The notes below the pieces were generated by a model. The model had not been told where the DNA came from, searched no databases, and saw nothing but the letters and a program-made list of their open reading frames with translations. The translations under genes and the position numbers were made by a program. Positions 25,090-34,435 of a stretch of DNA of 64,000 bases are shown here, one piece after another. Numbering within the stretch: the first letter of the stretch is position 1; every line of letters starts with the position of its first letter. Origin of the DNA: an uncultured Bacteroidales bacterium (GTDB lineage: Bacteria > Bacteroidota > Bacteroidia > Bacteroidales > UBA1715); the NCBI GenBank assembly GCA_937892155.1, contig CALAUG010000032.1, positions 1 through 64,000 of the forward strand, in the 5' to 3' direction.

Positions 25090-25863
25090 ATGAAAAAAGG
25101 TATCATTTTTTCTATTTGTCTTGCTCTGTTAGTAGCAACAAGTTGTACTTCCAGAAAAAACTTGGTTTATATGAACGACCACCCCAAAGGTGACACCGTT
25201 ATGACATTCAATCAAAATGACTTGAGTGTTATTTTGCAGCCAGGTGACGTTGTGTACATCAGAGTGTTGTCTCTTGATAAAGAAACCAGCGCGTTATTCA
25301 ATCTGGACGTAACCGGAAGTAACGCGAGCAGCGAAGTTTCAACAGCATTGAAGGGATACACAATTGACAGAGATGGATACATCAGGTTACCTATGATTGA
25401 TTCCATACACGTCGCAGGTTTATCAACATTTGCCGCAGAACAAGTGGTTCAAAAAGAGGTTGACAGCTACTTCAAAAACGCAACAGTTATTCTAAAATTA
25501 TTGAATACTAAAATTTCAGTATTAGGGGAAGTCAACCGTCCTGGGACATACAGCATTCTCCGCAATAGCATCAACCTTTTTGAAGCTTTAGCGATGGCTG
25601 GAGACATCACTGATTATGGTGACAGAAAGAGTATTCTTGTAGTTCGTACAATCAACAACGAAAACATTTCTTTCCGAGTCGACCTTACGAAAGAAAGCAC
25701 AATTTCAACCGAGCAATTCTACTTGCTGCCAAACGACATCGTGATTGTTGAACCTCTGCCATTACGGGCATTTCGTTTGAACTCTTCAACAATTTCGTTG
25801 GTGTTCAGCGGTTTAACAACATTAGTAACGACATTGACATTCTTCCGTACAGTACTTAAATAA
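25090..25863 (+). CDS. Wza-type polysaccharide export lipoprotein
   Basis: A 257-residue outer-membrane polysaccharide export protein. Signal peptide with lipobox VATSC (Cys19). Then a Poly_export domain (about 45-140: LQPGDVVYIRVLSLDKETSALF, GYTIDRDGYIRLPMI), a SLBB domain (about 148-225: ISVLGEVNRPGTYSIL, LFEALAMAGDITDYGDR), and a C-terminal hydrophobic segment. It forms the outer channel for capsule or exopolysaccharide together with the Wzc-type protein encoded eight bases downstream. No glycosyltransferase locus follows, so the polymer genes must lie elsewhere. Confidence 0.92.
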   Translation: MKKGIIFSICLALLVATSCTSRKNLVYMNDHPKGDTVMTFNQNDLSVILQPGDVVYIRVLSLDKETSALFNLDVTGSNASSEVSTALKGYTIDRDGYIRLPMIDSIHVAGLSTFAAEQVVQKEVDSYFKNATVILKLLNTKISVLGEVNRPGTYSILRNSINLFEALAMAGDITDYGDRKSILVVRTINNENISFRVDLTKESTISTEQFYLLPNDIVIVEPLPLRAFRLNSSTISLVFSGLTTLVTTLTFFRTVLK

Positions 25864-25870
25864 AAAACTT

Positions 25871-28282
25871 ATGGCTAACGAAATAAACAACGAAGAATTA
25901 GACGAAGAAATAGACATCATTGCCTACGTTAGACTATTACTTTCGAAATGGTACTGGATTGTCCTTTCCTGTATCATTTGTGGCTTCATCGCGTTTTTTG
26001 TAAACCGCTATGCAACAAAAGAATTTGAGGCAAGTTCATCCATAATGATTGTTGAAAAAGAAGATGCTCTGGGTAGTATGAGCTCCATTTTACAAGATTT
26101 TGGTTCTACGAAAGGAGGCAAAGCCAATATAGACAACCAAATCGGCATTCTTCAATCGTATTCGTTGGTACGACAGACTTTGGAGAAATTAGACTACAGA
26201 ATTTCGTATTTCAACCATGGTCGTATACACGATGTTGAGATTTATAAAGCCTCACCGTTCTGGGTTGATTTGGACACGAGTTATTTTGACTACGACAACC
26301 CTAAGGTATACCAAAAAGAATTTATTGACGTAAAAATTATTTCCGACGACGAATATCGCCTAACTATTGAACGCGATTCTATTACAATCACGAAGTATAT
26401 GGTTTGGGGGGAAGAATATAAAGATTCCATTTATAAATTCACCCTCCGCAAAGATGAGAATTTCGATATGGACGATTTTAAAGACAATCGTCTGGAATTC
26501 CGCTTCCTCATCAACGACTATAACTCGTTAACGAAACAATATCAAAAGAATCTTGTTGTTGAAGCTAAATCCAAGCAAGGTACCTTTGTCAATATGACCA
26601 TACGCGACAATGTGCCGGAGAAGGCAACCGATTTCCTAAACGGATTGGTTGATGTTTGTATAGAACAGGACTTAGAAACTAAAAACGAGACGTCACGCAA
26701 ATCGGAAATGTTCATTAATGAGCAATTGAATCAAATTACCGATTCGCTCATGTTTGCAGAATCTAATTTGGAAGAATTCCGTTCCAACAACAAAATTGTC
26801 AATTTGAGTGATGAAGGTTCGTTACTGTATAAAAAACTTGAAGAACAGGAGAAAAACAAATCTCAACTCGACATCAGCCTTAAATACTACAACTACATTC
26901 TTCGTTCCATACAAACAAACGACATTCAGGACATAAAAATGCCATCAATCACTGGCATTGACGACCCATTGCTAAAATCACTTATTTCTCAGTTGAATGA
27001 GCTCTATACCGAAAAACAAGTGCTTATGTATAGTGCCACTCCTGACAACCCGAGTCTGAAAATTGTCAACATGAAAATTGACCAGACAATTACCTCACTT
27101 GTGGACAATGTCAATAGTTTGATTGAGTCAACAAAACTTGAAATCAATGAGGTTAAGAAGGAAATAGAAAAGACAGATCAGGATATTCAACAACTGCCAA
27201 GCACGGAGCGCGAATTAATCAGCATACAACGTAAATTCGATGTTAACAACACTGTGTACAGTTTCTTGCTTCAAAAACGCGCAGAAATTGGTCTGACCAA
27301 GGCTGCAAACATTTCCGACATCAGAATTATTGATTCTGCACGTGCCGAAAATGCAAAACAGTCGTTCCCACAAATGAAACTATTACTATTGATTGCATTA
27401 TTCCTTGGCATTGGTATTCCATGTGCAATTATTATCCTTGTGAACTACTTGGATAACACAATCAAAGAAAAAAGCGATGTTGAAAGCAAGACACAAATTC
27501 CTATTATCGGAACTATTTTACATAACCATTATACCGACAAAATTCCGGTTAAAACAAAGCCAAAATCATCTATCGCAGAATCATTCCGCGCGATTCGTTC
27601 TAATCTTGCATTTTTCCTGAAAGATACTTCGAAGACGAACGTCATTGCATTAACATCTACTATTTCGGGTGAAGGAAAATCATTTTGTGCTCTAAACCTT
27701 GCAGCCATTTTGTCGCTTATCAACAAAAAAGTATTGATTATCGGATTGGATTTACGAAAACCTCGTTTGGCTGAAATGATTAATGTATCCAATAATATTG
27801 GAGTAACAACACATTTAATTGGTAAAGATTCGTTAGACGATGTTATACTTCATACAGATGTTCAAAATCTTGACGCTATCGTTGCTGGTCCAATACCTCC
27901 GAACCCTGCAGAATTAATTGAAAGCCCTGAATTTGATACATTTATGAAAGAATGTATCAACAAGGGATATGATTACGTCGTTCTTGATACACCGCCTATT
28001 GGTTTAGTTGCCGATACCATCGCGATAGCAAAATATGCGGAATGCAACATATTCGTTATGCGACAAAGGTATACGTCTAAAAATTCTATTACGCTCGCAA
28101 ATTCACTTTATAAAGACCAACAGGTTGCGAATTTGAGTATTTTGTTAAATGATATAGAAATTGAGCAGGGATTTGGTTTCGGATATGGAACATACCGTGA
28201 TAAGAATGCGGGCAATGGTTACTATTCCGACGAATATTTGGAAGAAAAGCCTTGGTATAAAAAGATTTTCAAGAAAAAATAA
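25871..28282 (+). CDS. Wzc-type polysaccharide co-polymerase with tyrosine autokinase domain
   Basis: An 803-residue inner-membrane protein that controls polysaccharide length and export. Wzz domain with a first membrane segment (about 30-52), a long periplasmic coiled-coil region (about 60-500), a second membrane segment (about 508-528), then the BY-kinase domain: Walker A ISGEGKSFCALNLA (about residue 605), Walker A' GLDLRKPRL and Walker B YDYVVLDTPPIG. The C-terminus is Tyr-rich (GFGFGYGTYRDKN, GYYSDEY), the expected autophosphorylation cluster. Its stop shares one base with the fmt start. Confidence 0.95.
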   Translation: MANEINNEELDEEIDIIAYVRLLLSKWYWIVLSCIICGFIAFFVNRYATKEFEASSSIMIVEKEDALGSMSSILQDFGSTKGGKANIDNQIGILQSYSLVRQTLEKLDYRISYFNHGRIHDVEIYKASPFWVDLDTSYFDYDNPKVYQKEFIDVKIISDDEYRLTIERDSITITKYMVWGEEYKDSIYKFTLRKDENFDMDDFKDNRLEFRFLINDYNSLTKQYQKNLVVEAKSKQGTFVNMTIRDNVPEKATDFLNGLVDVCIEQDLETKNETSRKSEMFINEQLNQITDSLMFAESNLEEFRSNNKIVNLSDEGSLLYKKLEEQEKNKSQLDISLKYYNYILRSIQTNDIQDIKMPSITGIDDPLLKSLISQLNELYTEKQVLMYSATPDNPSLKIVNMKIDQTITSLVDNVNSLIESTKLEINEVKKEIEKTDQDIQQLPSTERELISIQRKFDVNNTVYSFLLQKRAEIGLTKAANISDIRIIDSARAENAKQSFPQMKLLLLIALFLGIGIPCAIIILVNYLDNTIKEKSDVESKTQIPIIGTILHNHYTDKIPVKTKPKSSIAESFRAIRSNLAFFLKDTSKTNVIALTSTISGEGKSFCALNLAAILSLINKKVLIIGLDLRKPRLAEMINVSNNIGVTTHLIGKDSLDDVILHTDVQNLDAIVAGPIPPNPAELIESPEFDTFMKECINKGYDYVVLDTPPIGLVADTIAIAKYAECNIFVMRQRYTSKNSITLANSLYKDQQVANLSILLNDIEIEQGFGFGYGTYRDKNAGNGYYSDEYLEEKPWYKKIFKKK

Positions 28283-29247
28283 TGTCAAGCAAACTCCGCA
28301 TAGTATATATGGGCAATCCCGATTTTGCGGTGATGCCTTTGCAATATTTGCTTGAACACAACTACAATGTCGTTTCGGTTGTTACAGGTATAGACAAACC
28401 TGCAGGACGAGGTAAAAAACTAAACGAATCTGCTGTAAAAGTGTATGCGAAAGAGCACAACTTGCCAATTTTGCAACCAGAATCGTTAAAGTCAGAAGAC
28501 TTTCTCCAAAAATTGAGAGATTTACAGATTGACCTCATTGTTGTCGTTGCTTTTAAAATGCTTCCCAAAGTTGTCTGGCAAATTCCCACAATCGGAACCA
28601 TCAACATTCATGCGTCACTTCTACCACAATATAGAGGTGCAGCTCCTATTAATTGGGCAATCATCAACGGAGAGACAAAAACTGGCGTGACAAGTTTTCT
28701 CATAAACGAAGTCATAGATACGGGTAATATTTTACTGCAACAAGAAGTTGCCATTACCGACGACGAAACTGTCGGTACGCTGCACGACAAGCTGCAGGTT
28801 GCTGGCTCCGAATTATTAATACAAACCTTGGAATTACTTGAACGCGGTGAACAACAAGGCATAGCGCAAGAAACTTTGTTTTCCAACGAAGACGAATTAA
28901 AACCAGCACCAAAAATTTTCAAAGAAACCTGTAAAATTAACTGGAGCGAAAATTCGCAAAAAATAAACAATATTATTAGAGGTTTTTCTCCATATCCCGG
29001 TGCATGGACTGTGATTTCGAAAGACGATACTAATCTGGTATTCAAAATATTTTCTGCAAAAATTGTGTGTGAACAACACAACTATAAGCCAGGCGAAATA
29101 ATTGTTCATAAAAATAATTCTATTTCAATTGCTACACTAGATGGATTCATCCAACCAATTGAGATTCAATTAGAAGGAAAGAAACGAATGAACATTCAGG
29201 ATTTTTTACGTGGATTTGCCTTCGAAGGTGCAAGAATCTTGAATTAA
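28282..29247 (+). CDS. fmt: Methionyl-tRNA formyltransferase
   Basis: A 321-residue enzyme that formylates initiator Met-tRNA from 10-formyl-THF. N-terminal formyltransferase domain: RIVYMGNPDFAVMPL, VTGIDKPAGRGKKL, and the catalytic INIHASLLPQYRGAAPINWAIINGETKTGVT (Asn, His and the later Asp in VIDTGNIL). The C-terminal domain (about 215-321) carries IRGFSPYPGAW. The ATG uses the last base of the wzc stop codon, so fmt depends on wzc translation or an internal promoter. Confidence 0.97.
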   Translation: MSSKLRIVYMGNPDFAVMPLQYLLEHNYNVVSVVTGIDKPAGRGKKLNESAVKVYAKEHNLPILQPESLKSEDFLQKLRDLQIDLIVVVAFKMLPKVVWQIPTIGTINIHASLLPQYRGAAPINWAIINGETKTGVTSFLINEVIDTGNILLQQEVAITDDETVGTLHDKLQVAGSELLIQTLELLERGEQQGIAQETLFSNEDELKPAPKIFKETCKINWSENSQKINNIIRGFSPYPGAWTVISKDDTNLVFKIFSAKIVCEQHNYKPGEIIVHKNNSISIATLDGFIQPIEIQLEGKKRMNIQDFLRGFAFEGARILN

Positions 29248-29295
29248 AGTTACTTTTCAACAATCATCAAACAACGGCGTGTTTATATTTTAGAC

Positions 29296-29325
29296 TTTGC
29301 CAAATGGTAGAGTTGCTTATTTTTG
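29296..29325 (+). promoter_or_regulatory. dnaB promoter
   Basis: TTTG (29296-29299), 18-base spacer, TATTTTTG (29318-29325): an excellent Bacteroidota match. Transcription would start near 29332, so the dnaB start must be the ATG at 29342, not an upstream in-frame codon inside the promoter. Confidence 0.8.
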
Positions 29326-29341
29326 TATAAAAATTTTAGCG

Positions 29342-30910
29342 ATGGCAAATACAAATAATCAAAGGGAAAAAATCATAAAAATTGATTTCGCTGGAAAAAT
29401 TCCGCCTCACTCAGCTATTCTGGAAGAAACTGTCCTGGGACAGTTAATGATTAGCGAAGATGCATATTCTGACGTTATGAACTTACTGAAGAAAGAAGTC
29501 TTTTTTGTTCCAAAACATCAGGATATTTTCCAAGCTATGGAAGATATTGCCAAAGCAAATGCTCCTATCACATTGGTTACAGTGATAGAAAAACTGCAGG
29601 AAAACGAAAAACTTGAAGGTGTTGGCGGCACGTCGTTCATTTCGGAACTAACAATGAAAGTGTCGTCTGCTGCAAATATTGAATACAACGCGAAACTGCT
29701 CGTTCAGAAACAAATACAACGAGATTTAATCAAAGCATCCGCTATTATAACGGATAAAGCCTACGATCCAGCTTGTCAGCTGAACGAATTGACAGACCTT
29801 GCAGAAAAAGAAATCATAAAAGTAACAGACAAGAACCTACAGAAAAGGCAAATAGTTGACATTAAAGACGCAGCAAACGATGTATTCCAGCACGTTCTCA
29901 TTGCAAGAGACGCAAAGAGAGACCTCACTGGCGTACCGACTGGTTTTTCAGGTCTTGACCGTATTACGTCGGGCTGGCAACCTGGCAACATGATTGTCTT
30001 AGCTGCACGTCCAGGTATGGGAAAAACTGCATTCGTACTTTCTATGATTCTCAACATGTCGAAACTGGCCGACACAACACATCCACAAGGCTACCCCGTT
30101 GGCATGTTCTCTTTGGAAATGAGCTGCGAACAATTGGCCACCCGTTTACTTGTAGGAGAATCAAGAATAGAACAAATAAAACTTCAAAAAGGTGCCATTA
30201 ATGATACCGAATTGGAACGATTATCAAATGTAAGAGATGCTTTGTCACAAGCGCCAATATACTTAGACGATACTCCAGGACTAAATATATATGAATTCCG
30301 TTCAAAATGCCGCCGAATGAAAGAACGCTATAAAGTTGAATGTATCATAGTTGATTACCTACAATTGATGAGTGCCGGAAGTTCACTTCCACGTGAACAA
30401 GAAGTAAGTACCATTTCACGACAAATAAAATCAGTTGCGATGGAATTAAAGGTTCCCATTATTGCACTATCACAGTTGAACCGTGGTGTTGAAGGACGTA
30501 CCGGTACCGACAAACGTCCACGTCTATCCGACTTGCGTGAATCGGGAGCCATAGAACAGGATGCCGATATGGTTATGTTCATCCACCGTGAATCGAAAGC
30601 TACGGGACAAACAACCGACAAAGATGGTAACGACATAACGAGAGATGCACAAATTATTATTGCCAAGAACAGACATGGTTCCAGCGGCGACGTGAATTTG
30701 GAATTCATTGGTGAATACATGAAATTCCAAGATCCTGCAACAAGTCCTACGAATCCAAATGCATTTAAATTTCAGACGGACGAAGGAGATAGTGCCATCG
30801 ATGTGCCATCTTCTTTAGGAAACAGCAACATGTCGTTGTTTGAACGGACACCACAAGATACAGGATCACCATTTTCTAATGCTGGACTATCAAACACAGA
30901 AGCTTTTTGA
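29342..30910 (+). CDS. dnaB: Replicative DNA helicase DnaB
   Basis: A 522-residue hexameric helicase. The N-terminal domain (about 15-120) opens with PPHSAILEETVLGQLMISEDAY. The RecA-like C-terminal domain starts TGVPTGFSGLDRITSGWQPG; Walker A is AARPGMGKTAFVLS (about residue 220), Walker B CIIVDYLQLM, followed by ISRQIKSVAMELKVPIIALSQLNR and DLRESGAIEQDADMVMFIHRE. No intein is present, unlike some dnaB genes. The leader is only about ten bases by the promoter position. The stop overlaps the start of the next gene. Confidence 0.97.
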   Translation: MANTNNQREKIIKIDFAGKIPPHSAILEETVLGQLMISEDAYSDVMNLLKKEVFFVPKHQDIFQAMEDIAKANAPITLVTVIEKLQENEKLEGVGGTSFISELTMKVSSAANIEYNAKLLVQKQIQRDLIKASAIITDKAYDPACQLNELTDLAEKEIIKVTDKNLQKRQIVDIKDAANDVFQHVLIARDAKRDLTGVPTGFSGLDRITSGWQPGNMIVLAARPGMGKTAFVLSMILNMSKLADTTHPQGYPVGMFSLEMSCEQLATRLLVGESRIEQIKLQKGAINDTELERLSNVRDALSQAPIYLDDTPGLNIYEFRSKCRRMKERYKVECIIVDYLQLMSAGSSLPREQEVSTISRQIKSVAMELKVPIIALSQLNRGVEGRTGTDKRPRLSDLRESGAIEQDADMVMFIHRESKATGQTTDKDGNDITRDAQIIIAKNRHGSSGDVNLEFIGEYMKFQDPATSPTNPNAFKFQTDEGDSAIDVPSSLGNSNMSLFERTPQDTGSPFSNAGLSNTEAF

Positions 30911-32166
30911 TGAAGAAATTGCTTTCCATAGTTTTTGTAGCACTCATCTGCCAACAAGCTGCAGCTTTTGGTTTTTTGATTCCAATGGACAATACCCAAA
31001 AGAACCACCTGAAAGCGTATGGCATCGCCTACTGGGTTCTGCAGAACAACGTAACGATTGACTGGCTGCTCAACTATAGAGGCGGTAGTTTTCTCATTGA
31101 ATACAATCCCGACATTAAAAACGAATGTGATATTCGCGGCGTTTCGTACGAAATTATTGCCGACGTAAAAGTTTCGTCCATTTTGGCAGAAGTTTCTTCG
31201 GACGATGTAAACATGGACGCCGTGAAACTTGAAAAAGCACCGAAAATGGCGGTATATTCTCCCAAAGACAAGCTGCCATGGGACGACGCCGTTACCCTCG
31301 CCCTCACCTATGCCGAAATTCCGTACACGGTGATTTATGATGCGGAAATTATAAAAGGAGAACTATCCAAATACGATTGGCTCCACATGCACCACGAAGA
31401 TTTTACAGGACAATACGGAAAATTTTATGCAAGCTACAAAAACGCACAATGGTATAAAGACCAACAACGAAATGCCGAAGCTGAAGCAAAATCCTTTGGA
31501 TTTTCCAAAGTGTCGGATTTAAAACTTTTTGTGGCAAAAACTATTAAAGCATACGTCGAAAATGGAGGATTCTTATTCGCAATGTGCTCTGGCACAGATT
31601 CTTTCGATATTGCCCTTGCTGCCGAAGGAGTTGACATCTGCGAAAGCATGTTCGACGGTGATCCCGCAGATTCTCAGGCACAATCTAAACTTGATTACTC
31701 TAAATGTCTGGCGTTCCAGAATTTCACCCTGCGAAAAAATCCACTGGAATATGAATATTCCGACATTGATGTAACCGAAAGCCGCAAAGTGAATGAAAAT
31801 GCTGATTTCTTCACCTTATTTGAATTCTCTGCGAAATGGGATCCCGTACCGACAATGTTGTGCCAGAATCATACAAACATCATCCGTGGATTTATGGGAC
31901 AAACTACAGCCTTTAACGAAGATTTGCTGAAACCAACAACGACCGTTATGGGTGAACTGAAATCTGCAAAAGAAGCAAAATACATTCACGGAACATTCGG
32001 TAAAGGAACGTGGACATTCTACGGCGGTCATGACCCCGAAGATTTCCGCCACTACGTCGGTGACGAGCCAACCAATCTCGACAATCATAAAAATTCCGCA
32101 GGCTACCGACTCATCCTCAACAACGTACTCTTCCCTGCAGCAAAAAAGAAAAAACAAAAGACGTAA
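30910..32166 (+). CDS. Secreted Bacteroidota-conserved protein, often labelled asparagine synthetase B
   Basis: A 418-residue exported protein (signal peptide MKKLLSIVFVALICQQAAAF). The family, common in Bacteroidota and frequently named asparagine synthetase B, lacks the ATP-pyrophosphatase domain of that enzyme, so I do not accept the name as a function. Conserved blocks visible: MDNTQKNHLKAYGIAYW, DWLLNYRGGSFL, KLPWDDAVTLALTYAEIPY and DWLHMHHEDFTGQYG. GGFLFAMCSGTDSFDIAL resembles the nucleophile turn of class I glutamine-amidotransferase-like folds, with Cys as possible nucleophile. The ATG overlaps the dnaB stop (TGATG), suggesting translational coupling. It marks the left edge of the accessory region. 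Confidence 0.8.
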   Translation: MKKLLSIVFVALICQQAAAFGFLIPMDNTQKNHLKAYGIAYWVLQNNVTIDWLLNYRGGSFLIEYNPDIKNECDIRGVSYEIIADVKVSSILAEVSSDDVNMDAVKLEKAPKMAVYSPKDKLPWDDAVTLALTYAEIPYTVIYDAEIIKGELSKYDWLHMHHEDFTGQYGKFYASYKNAQWYKDQQRNAEAEAKSFGFSKVSDLKLFVAKTIKAYVENGGFLFAMCSGTDSFDIALAAEGVDICESMFDGDPADSQAQSKLDYSKCLAFQNFTLRKNPLEYEYSDIDVTESRKVNENADFFTLFEFSAKWDPVPTMLCQNHTNIIRGFMGQTTAFNEDLLKPTTTVMGELKSAKEAKYIHGTFGKGTWTFYGGHDPEDFRHYVGDEPTNLDNHKNSAGYRLILNNVLFPAAKKKKQKT

Positions 32167-32205
32167 TAGGATTTTGGAAGACAAAAGTTAGAAGTAAAAC
32201 AGACT

Positions 32206-32445
32206 CGAAAAAATATCTCGGTAATAGGAGGAACAATACCTACAATATCGCAAGAAAAAATAATGAATTATGCATTGCCATTATCATCGGTAGATGTACA
32301 AAGACAGATAAATTCATTCATTGAAAAAAAATGTGAGCCAATTGATGCAGCAATAAAAAATCAAAAAAAACAAATAGTTCTTCTTCAAGAACGTAAACAG
32401 ATATTGATAAACGAAGTGGTAACAGGTAAAGTGAAGGTATTATAA
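32206..32445 (+). pseudogene. Remnant of hsdS (type I restriction specificity subunit), 3' end only
   Basis: The frame that ends at 32445 is open from 32170 and matches the end of HsdS proteins from about 32224: GGTIPTISQEKI (end of the second target-recognition domain), then the long helix QINSFIEKKCEPIDAAIKNQ and the classic closing HEVVTGK-type motif, read as INEVVTGKVKVL. The first target-recognition domain, central helix and start are missing, and no hsdM lies upstream. An ATG at 32263 inside it could be called as a 60-residue gene but has no independent signals. It shows that a type I system once stood here. Confidence 0.75.
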
Positions 32446-32461
32446 TTAAAATTTAACAAAT

Positions 32462-33502
32462 ATGATAAAGCATATAGAAATACAAGGTTTAAATGGTAAT
32501 AGAGGTGATAGTTTGGTTTATGACTTTAACAGTGATTTAAATATTTTTACTGGACAAAATGGGTGTGGTAAAACAACATTATTAAAAATATTATGGTATA
32601 TATGTAGTGGCAATATTAATTGTTTGCTACAAGAAGTAGTATTTCACTACATAAAATTAGAAACAGATAAGCACAAATTTGAAATTGGTCAAGTTAACGG
32701 TAAATTTAAAATTCAAATTGACGATAATGTTTTCACCCCAACTCAAGAGGCAATATCTCTAAGAATACAGATAAGAGAATTTTGCAAGAATTTCGCGGCA
32801 ATATCAGGGAAAACTTTATTTTTTCCAACTTTTAGAAGAATTGAAGGTGGATTTTCAATGGGAATGCAAGAGATGGGAATTTCGCAATCTACAGTGAATG
32901 ATTCACTAAGAAAATTGTCAGATTCATTGTCTTCTGAAAATCATAAATTTATAGCTTCTGTATCTACGAATGATATTGAAAACTTATTAAAGTTTGAGTA
33001 CGCAGATATATCAAAATATTTAAATGATTTACAAAAAAATCAATTTAGCAAAATTAGACATCTAATCAAGAATGGAAAGACTTCAAAAGAAAATAAGTTA
33101 AACCAAATAGAGCAAGAAATTGCAAAAACTGATGAGTTGTTTCAAGAAAAACTACAACCCTTTTCAGTTCTTGACAAACACGTAAAAACAATATATAAAG
33201 ATAAAGGTATAAATGTTTCTCCTTTAGTGTTAGGAAACGAAACAAAACCTATCGTTTCTGATAAATTGTCTGCGGGAGAAAAACAAATGTTGAGTTTTTT
33301 GTGCTATAATACATTTTATCGTGATTGTATTATTTTTATAGATGAACCAGAACTAAGTTTGCATATAGATTGGCAAAGAAAATTAATACCCGTTTTAGTA
33401 AATCAACGTTCAGGAAATCAATTCTTTATAGCAACACATAGTCCTTTTATATATTCTGTTTATCCAGATAAGGAAATAATATTGGACAGAGATCAAAAGT
33501 AA
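32462..33502 (+). CDS. AAA/ABC-type ATPase of a PARIS-like defence pair (AriA-like)
   Basis: A 346-residue soluble SMC/ABC-like ATPase. Walker A is FTGQNGCGKTTLLKIL (about residues 30-45), the ABC-signature region is KLSAGEKQMLSFL (about 272), and Walker B is CIIFIDEPELSLHIDWQ, followed by the switch THSPFI. The middle (about 80-260) is a helical insertion. The product of the gene five bases downstream is a TOPRIM/DUF4435 protein, the pairing known for PARIS (AriA plus AriB), where the ATPase senses phage anti-restriction proteins and releases the nuclease. Location beside restriction-system remnants fits PARIS biology. The assignment by family pairing is inference. Confidence 0.75.
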   Translation: MIKHIEIQGLNGNRGDSLVYDFNSDLNIFTGQNGCGKTTLLKILWYICSGNINCLLQEVVFHYIKLETDKHKFEIGQVNGKFKIQIDDNVFTPTQEAISLRIQIREFCKNFAAISGKTLFFPTFRRIEGGFSMGMQEMGISQSTVNDSLRKLSDSLSSENHKFIASVSTNDIENLLKFEYADISKYLNDLQKNQFSKIRHLIKNGKTSKENKLNQIEQEIAKTDELFQEKLQPFSVLDKHVKTIYKDKGINVSPLVLGNETKPIVSDKLSAGEKQMLSFLCYNTFYRDCIIFIDEPELSLHIDWQRKLIPVLVNQRSGNQFFIATHSPFIYSVYPDKEIILDRDQK

Positions 33503-33507
33503 TAAGC

Positions 33508-34242
33508 ATGAAAACGTACACAAAAAATGAGATTATTGCTATAATAAATCATTCATATTCGCCTGTTATTCTAGTAGAAGGGAAAGATGACAAAATGATA
33601 TATAGGTTGATATTGGAAAGTTTAGGTTTCGAAGATGCTATTATTTCAACCTCGGGTTGTAATCTCTTAAGAGAAATTTATAAGGAGAAAGATAAGTTAA
33701 CAAACAAAAAGGTCATTTTCATAACAGATAAGGATATGTATGTTTATTCTAATATTCCTAAACAATATGATGAAATCATATTCACGAAAGGTTATAGTAT
33801 CGAAAATGATTTGTTTCAAGGTTTCTCTTTTCTAAATTTTTTTAAAAATAAAGATAATGAGAGGTATAAAAAAGCACTTAAATCTTTCCTTTGCTATTAT
33901 GCTTGTGAATTCGAAAAATTCAAAAATGGTGAGGAATATAAGTTAGATTTAAGTCCTTTTCAAATTTTAAACCATAAGGATGGTAGTTTTAAGTTGTTGA
34001 CAAACAAACTGCAATCATACAAGGCACCACGTCATGGGACAATTGAATATCTAGAAAAAGATTATGACTTATTAATTCGTGGTCATTCATTGTTTGCATT
34101 ATTACACATGATATTATCGTTTAAAGGTCGTACTCCAACGTATAAAGAAAATCAAATATATGAAATGTGTTATTCCTCATATAAAAGTCAAGCTATAAAA
34201 GATTTAGAGGCGACAATTAAGGAAAGGTATTCAAAATTATGA
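33508..34242 (+). CDS. TOPRIM/DUF4435-type effector of the PARIS-like pair (AriB-like)
   Basis: A 244-residue protein with a TOPRIM-like core. The acidic residues are Glu24 in VILVEGKDDKMIYRLIL and Asp74/Asp76 in VIFITDKDMYV; GYSIENDLF follows, as in DUF4435 and OLD-type nucleases. In PARIS, AriB is a tRNA-cleaving toxin released by AriA, but the residues seen here fit any TOPRIM nuclease. It starts five bases after the ATPase gene. Its stop codon overlaps the ATG of a short hsdR-like remnant, as ATGA. Base composition is more AT-rich than the flanking housekeeping genes by eye. Confidence 0.75.
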   Translation: MKTYTKNEIIAIINHSYSPVILVEGKDDKMIYRLILESLGFEDAIISTSGCNLLREIYKEKDKLTNKKVIFITDKDMYVYSNIPKQYDEIIFTKGYSIENDLFQGFSFLNFFKNKDNERYKKALKSFLCYYACEFEKFKNGEEYKLDLSPFQILNHKDGSFKLLTNKLQSYKAPRHGTIEYLEKDYDLLIRGHSLFALLHMILSFKGRTPTYKENQIYEMCYSSYKSQAIKDLEATIKERYSKL

Positions 34243-34328
34243 TTAATTTTATTTCATCAGACGAACGGGCATTCGAAGCATTAATAGAAAAAAACTTTGT
34301 GGGCAGTAAAACAACGTGGTTTATCTGA
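34239..34328 (+). pseudogene. Remnant resembling the first codons of hsdR, copy 1
   Basis: A 29-codon frame opening at the ATGA overlap with the gene before it and ending at a TGA. It contains ERAFEALIEKNFVGSK, which resembles the start of type I restriction endonuclease subunit R. A second, better preserved copy lies at 36307. The rest of hsdR is absent. The remnant has the position a true hsdR would have as the next gene of the operon. Confidence 0.6.
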
Positions 34329-34382
34329 AATAAGTATGCGACTAAGAAGAAGCAAGGATAGGAAAATTAGAAAGCTGGAGGG

Positions 34383-34411
34383 TTGCAAATAAAAAAATAC
34401 TATTTTTGCAA
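34383..34411 (+). promoter_or_regulatory. Probable promoter with inverted repeat for the second ATPase pair
   Basis: TATTTTTG (34401-34408) is a good -7 element 28 bases before the ATG at 34436. A TTGCAAA / TTTGCAA inverted repeat (34383-34389 and 34405-34411) brackets it and could bind a repressor. The -33 element is weak. Confidence 0.45.
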
Positions 34412-34435
34412 TTAAAGTAGTAAAAGTTCATTGTT

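Noticed and set aside
32263..32445. A stand-alone 60-residue gene
   Set aside because: Its sequence is the end of HsdS and the frame stays open upstream; better read as a decayed hsdS.
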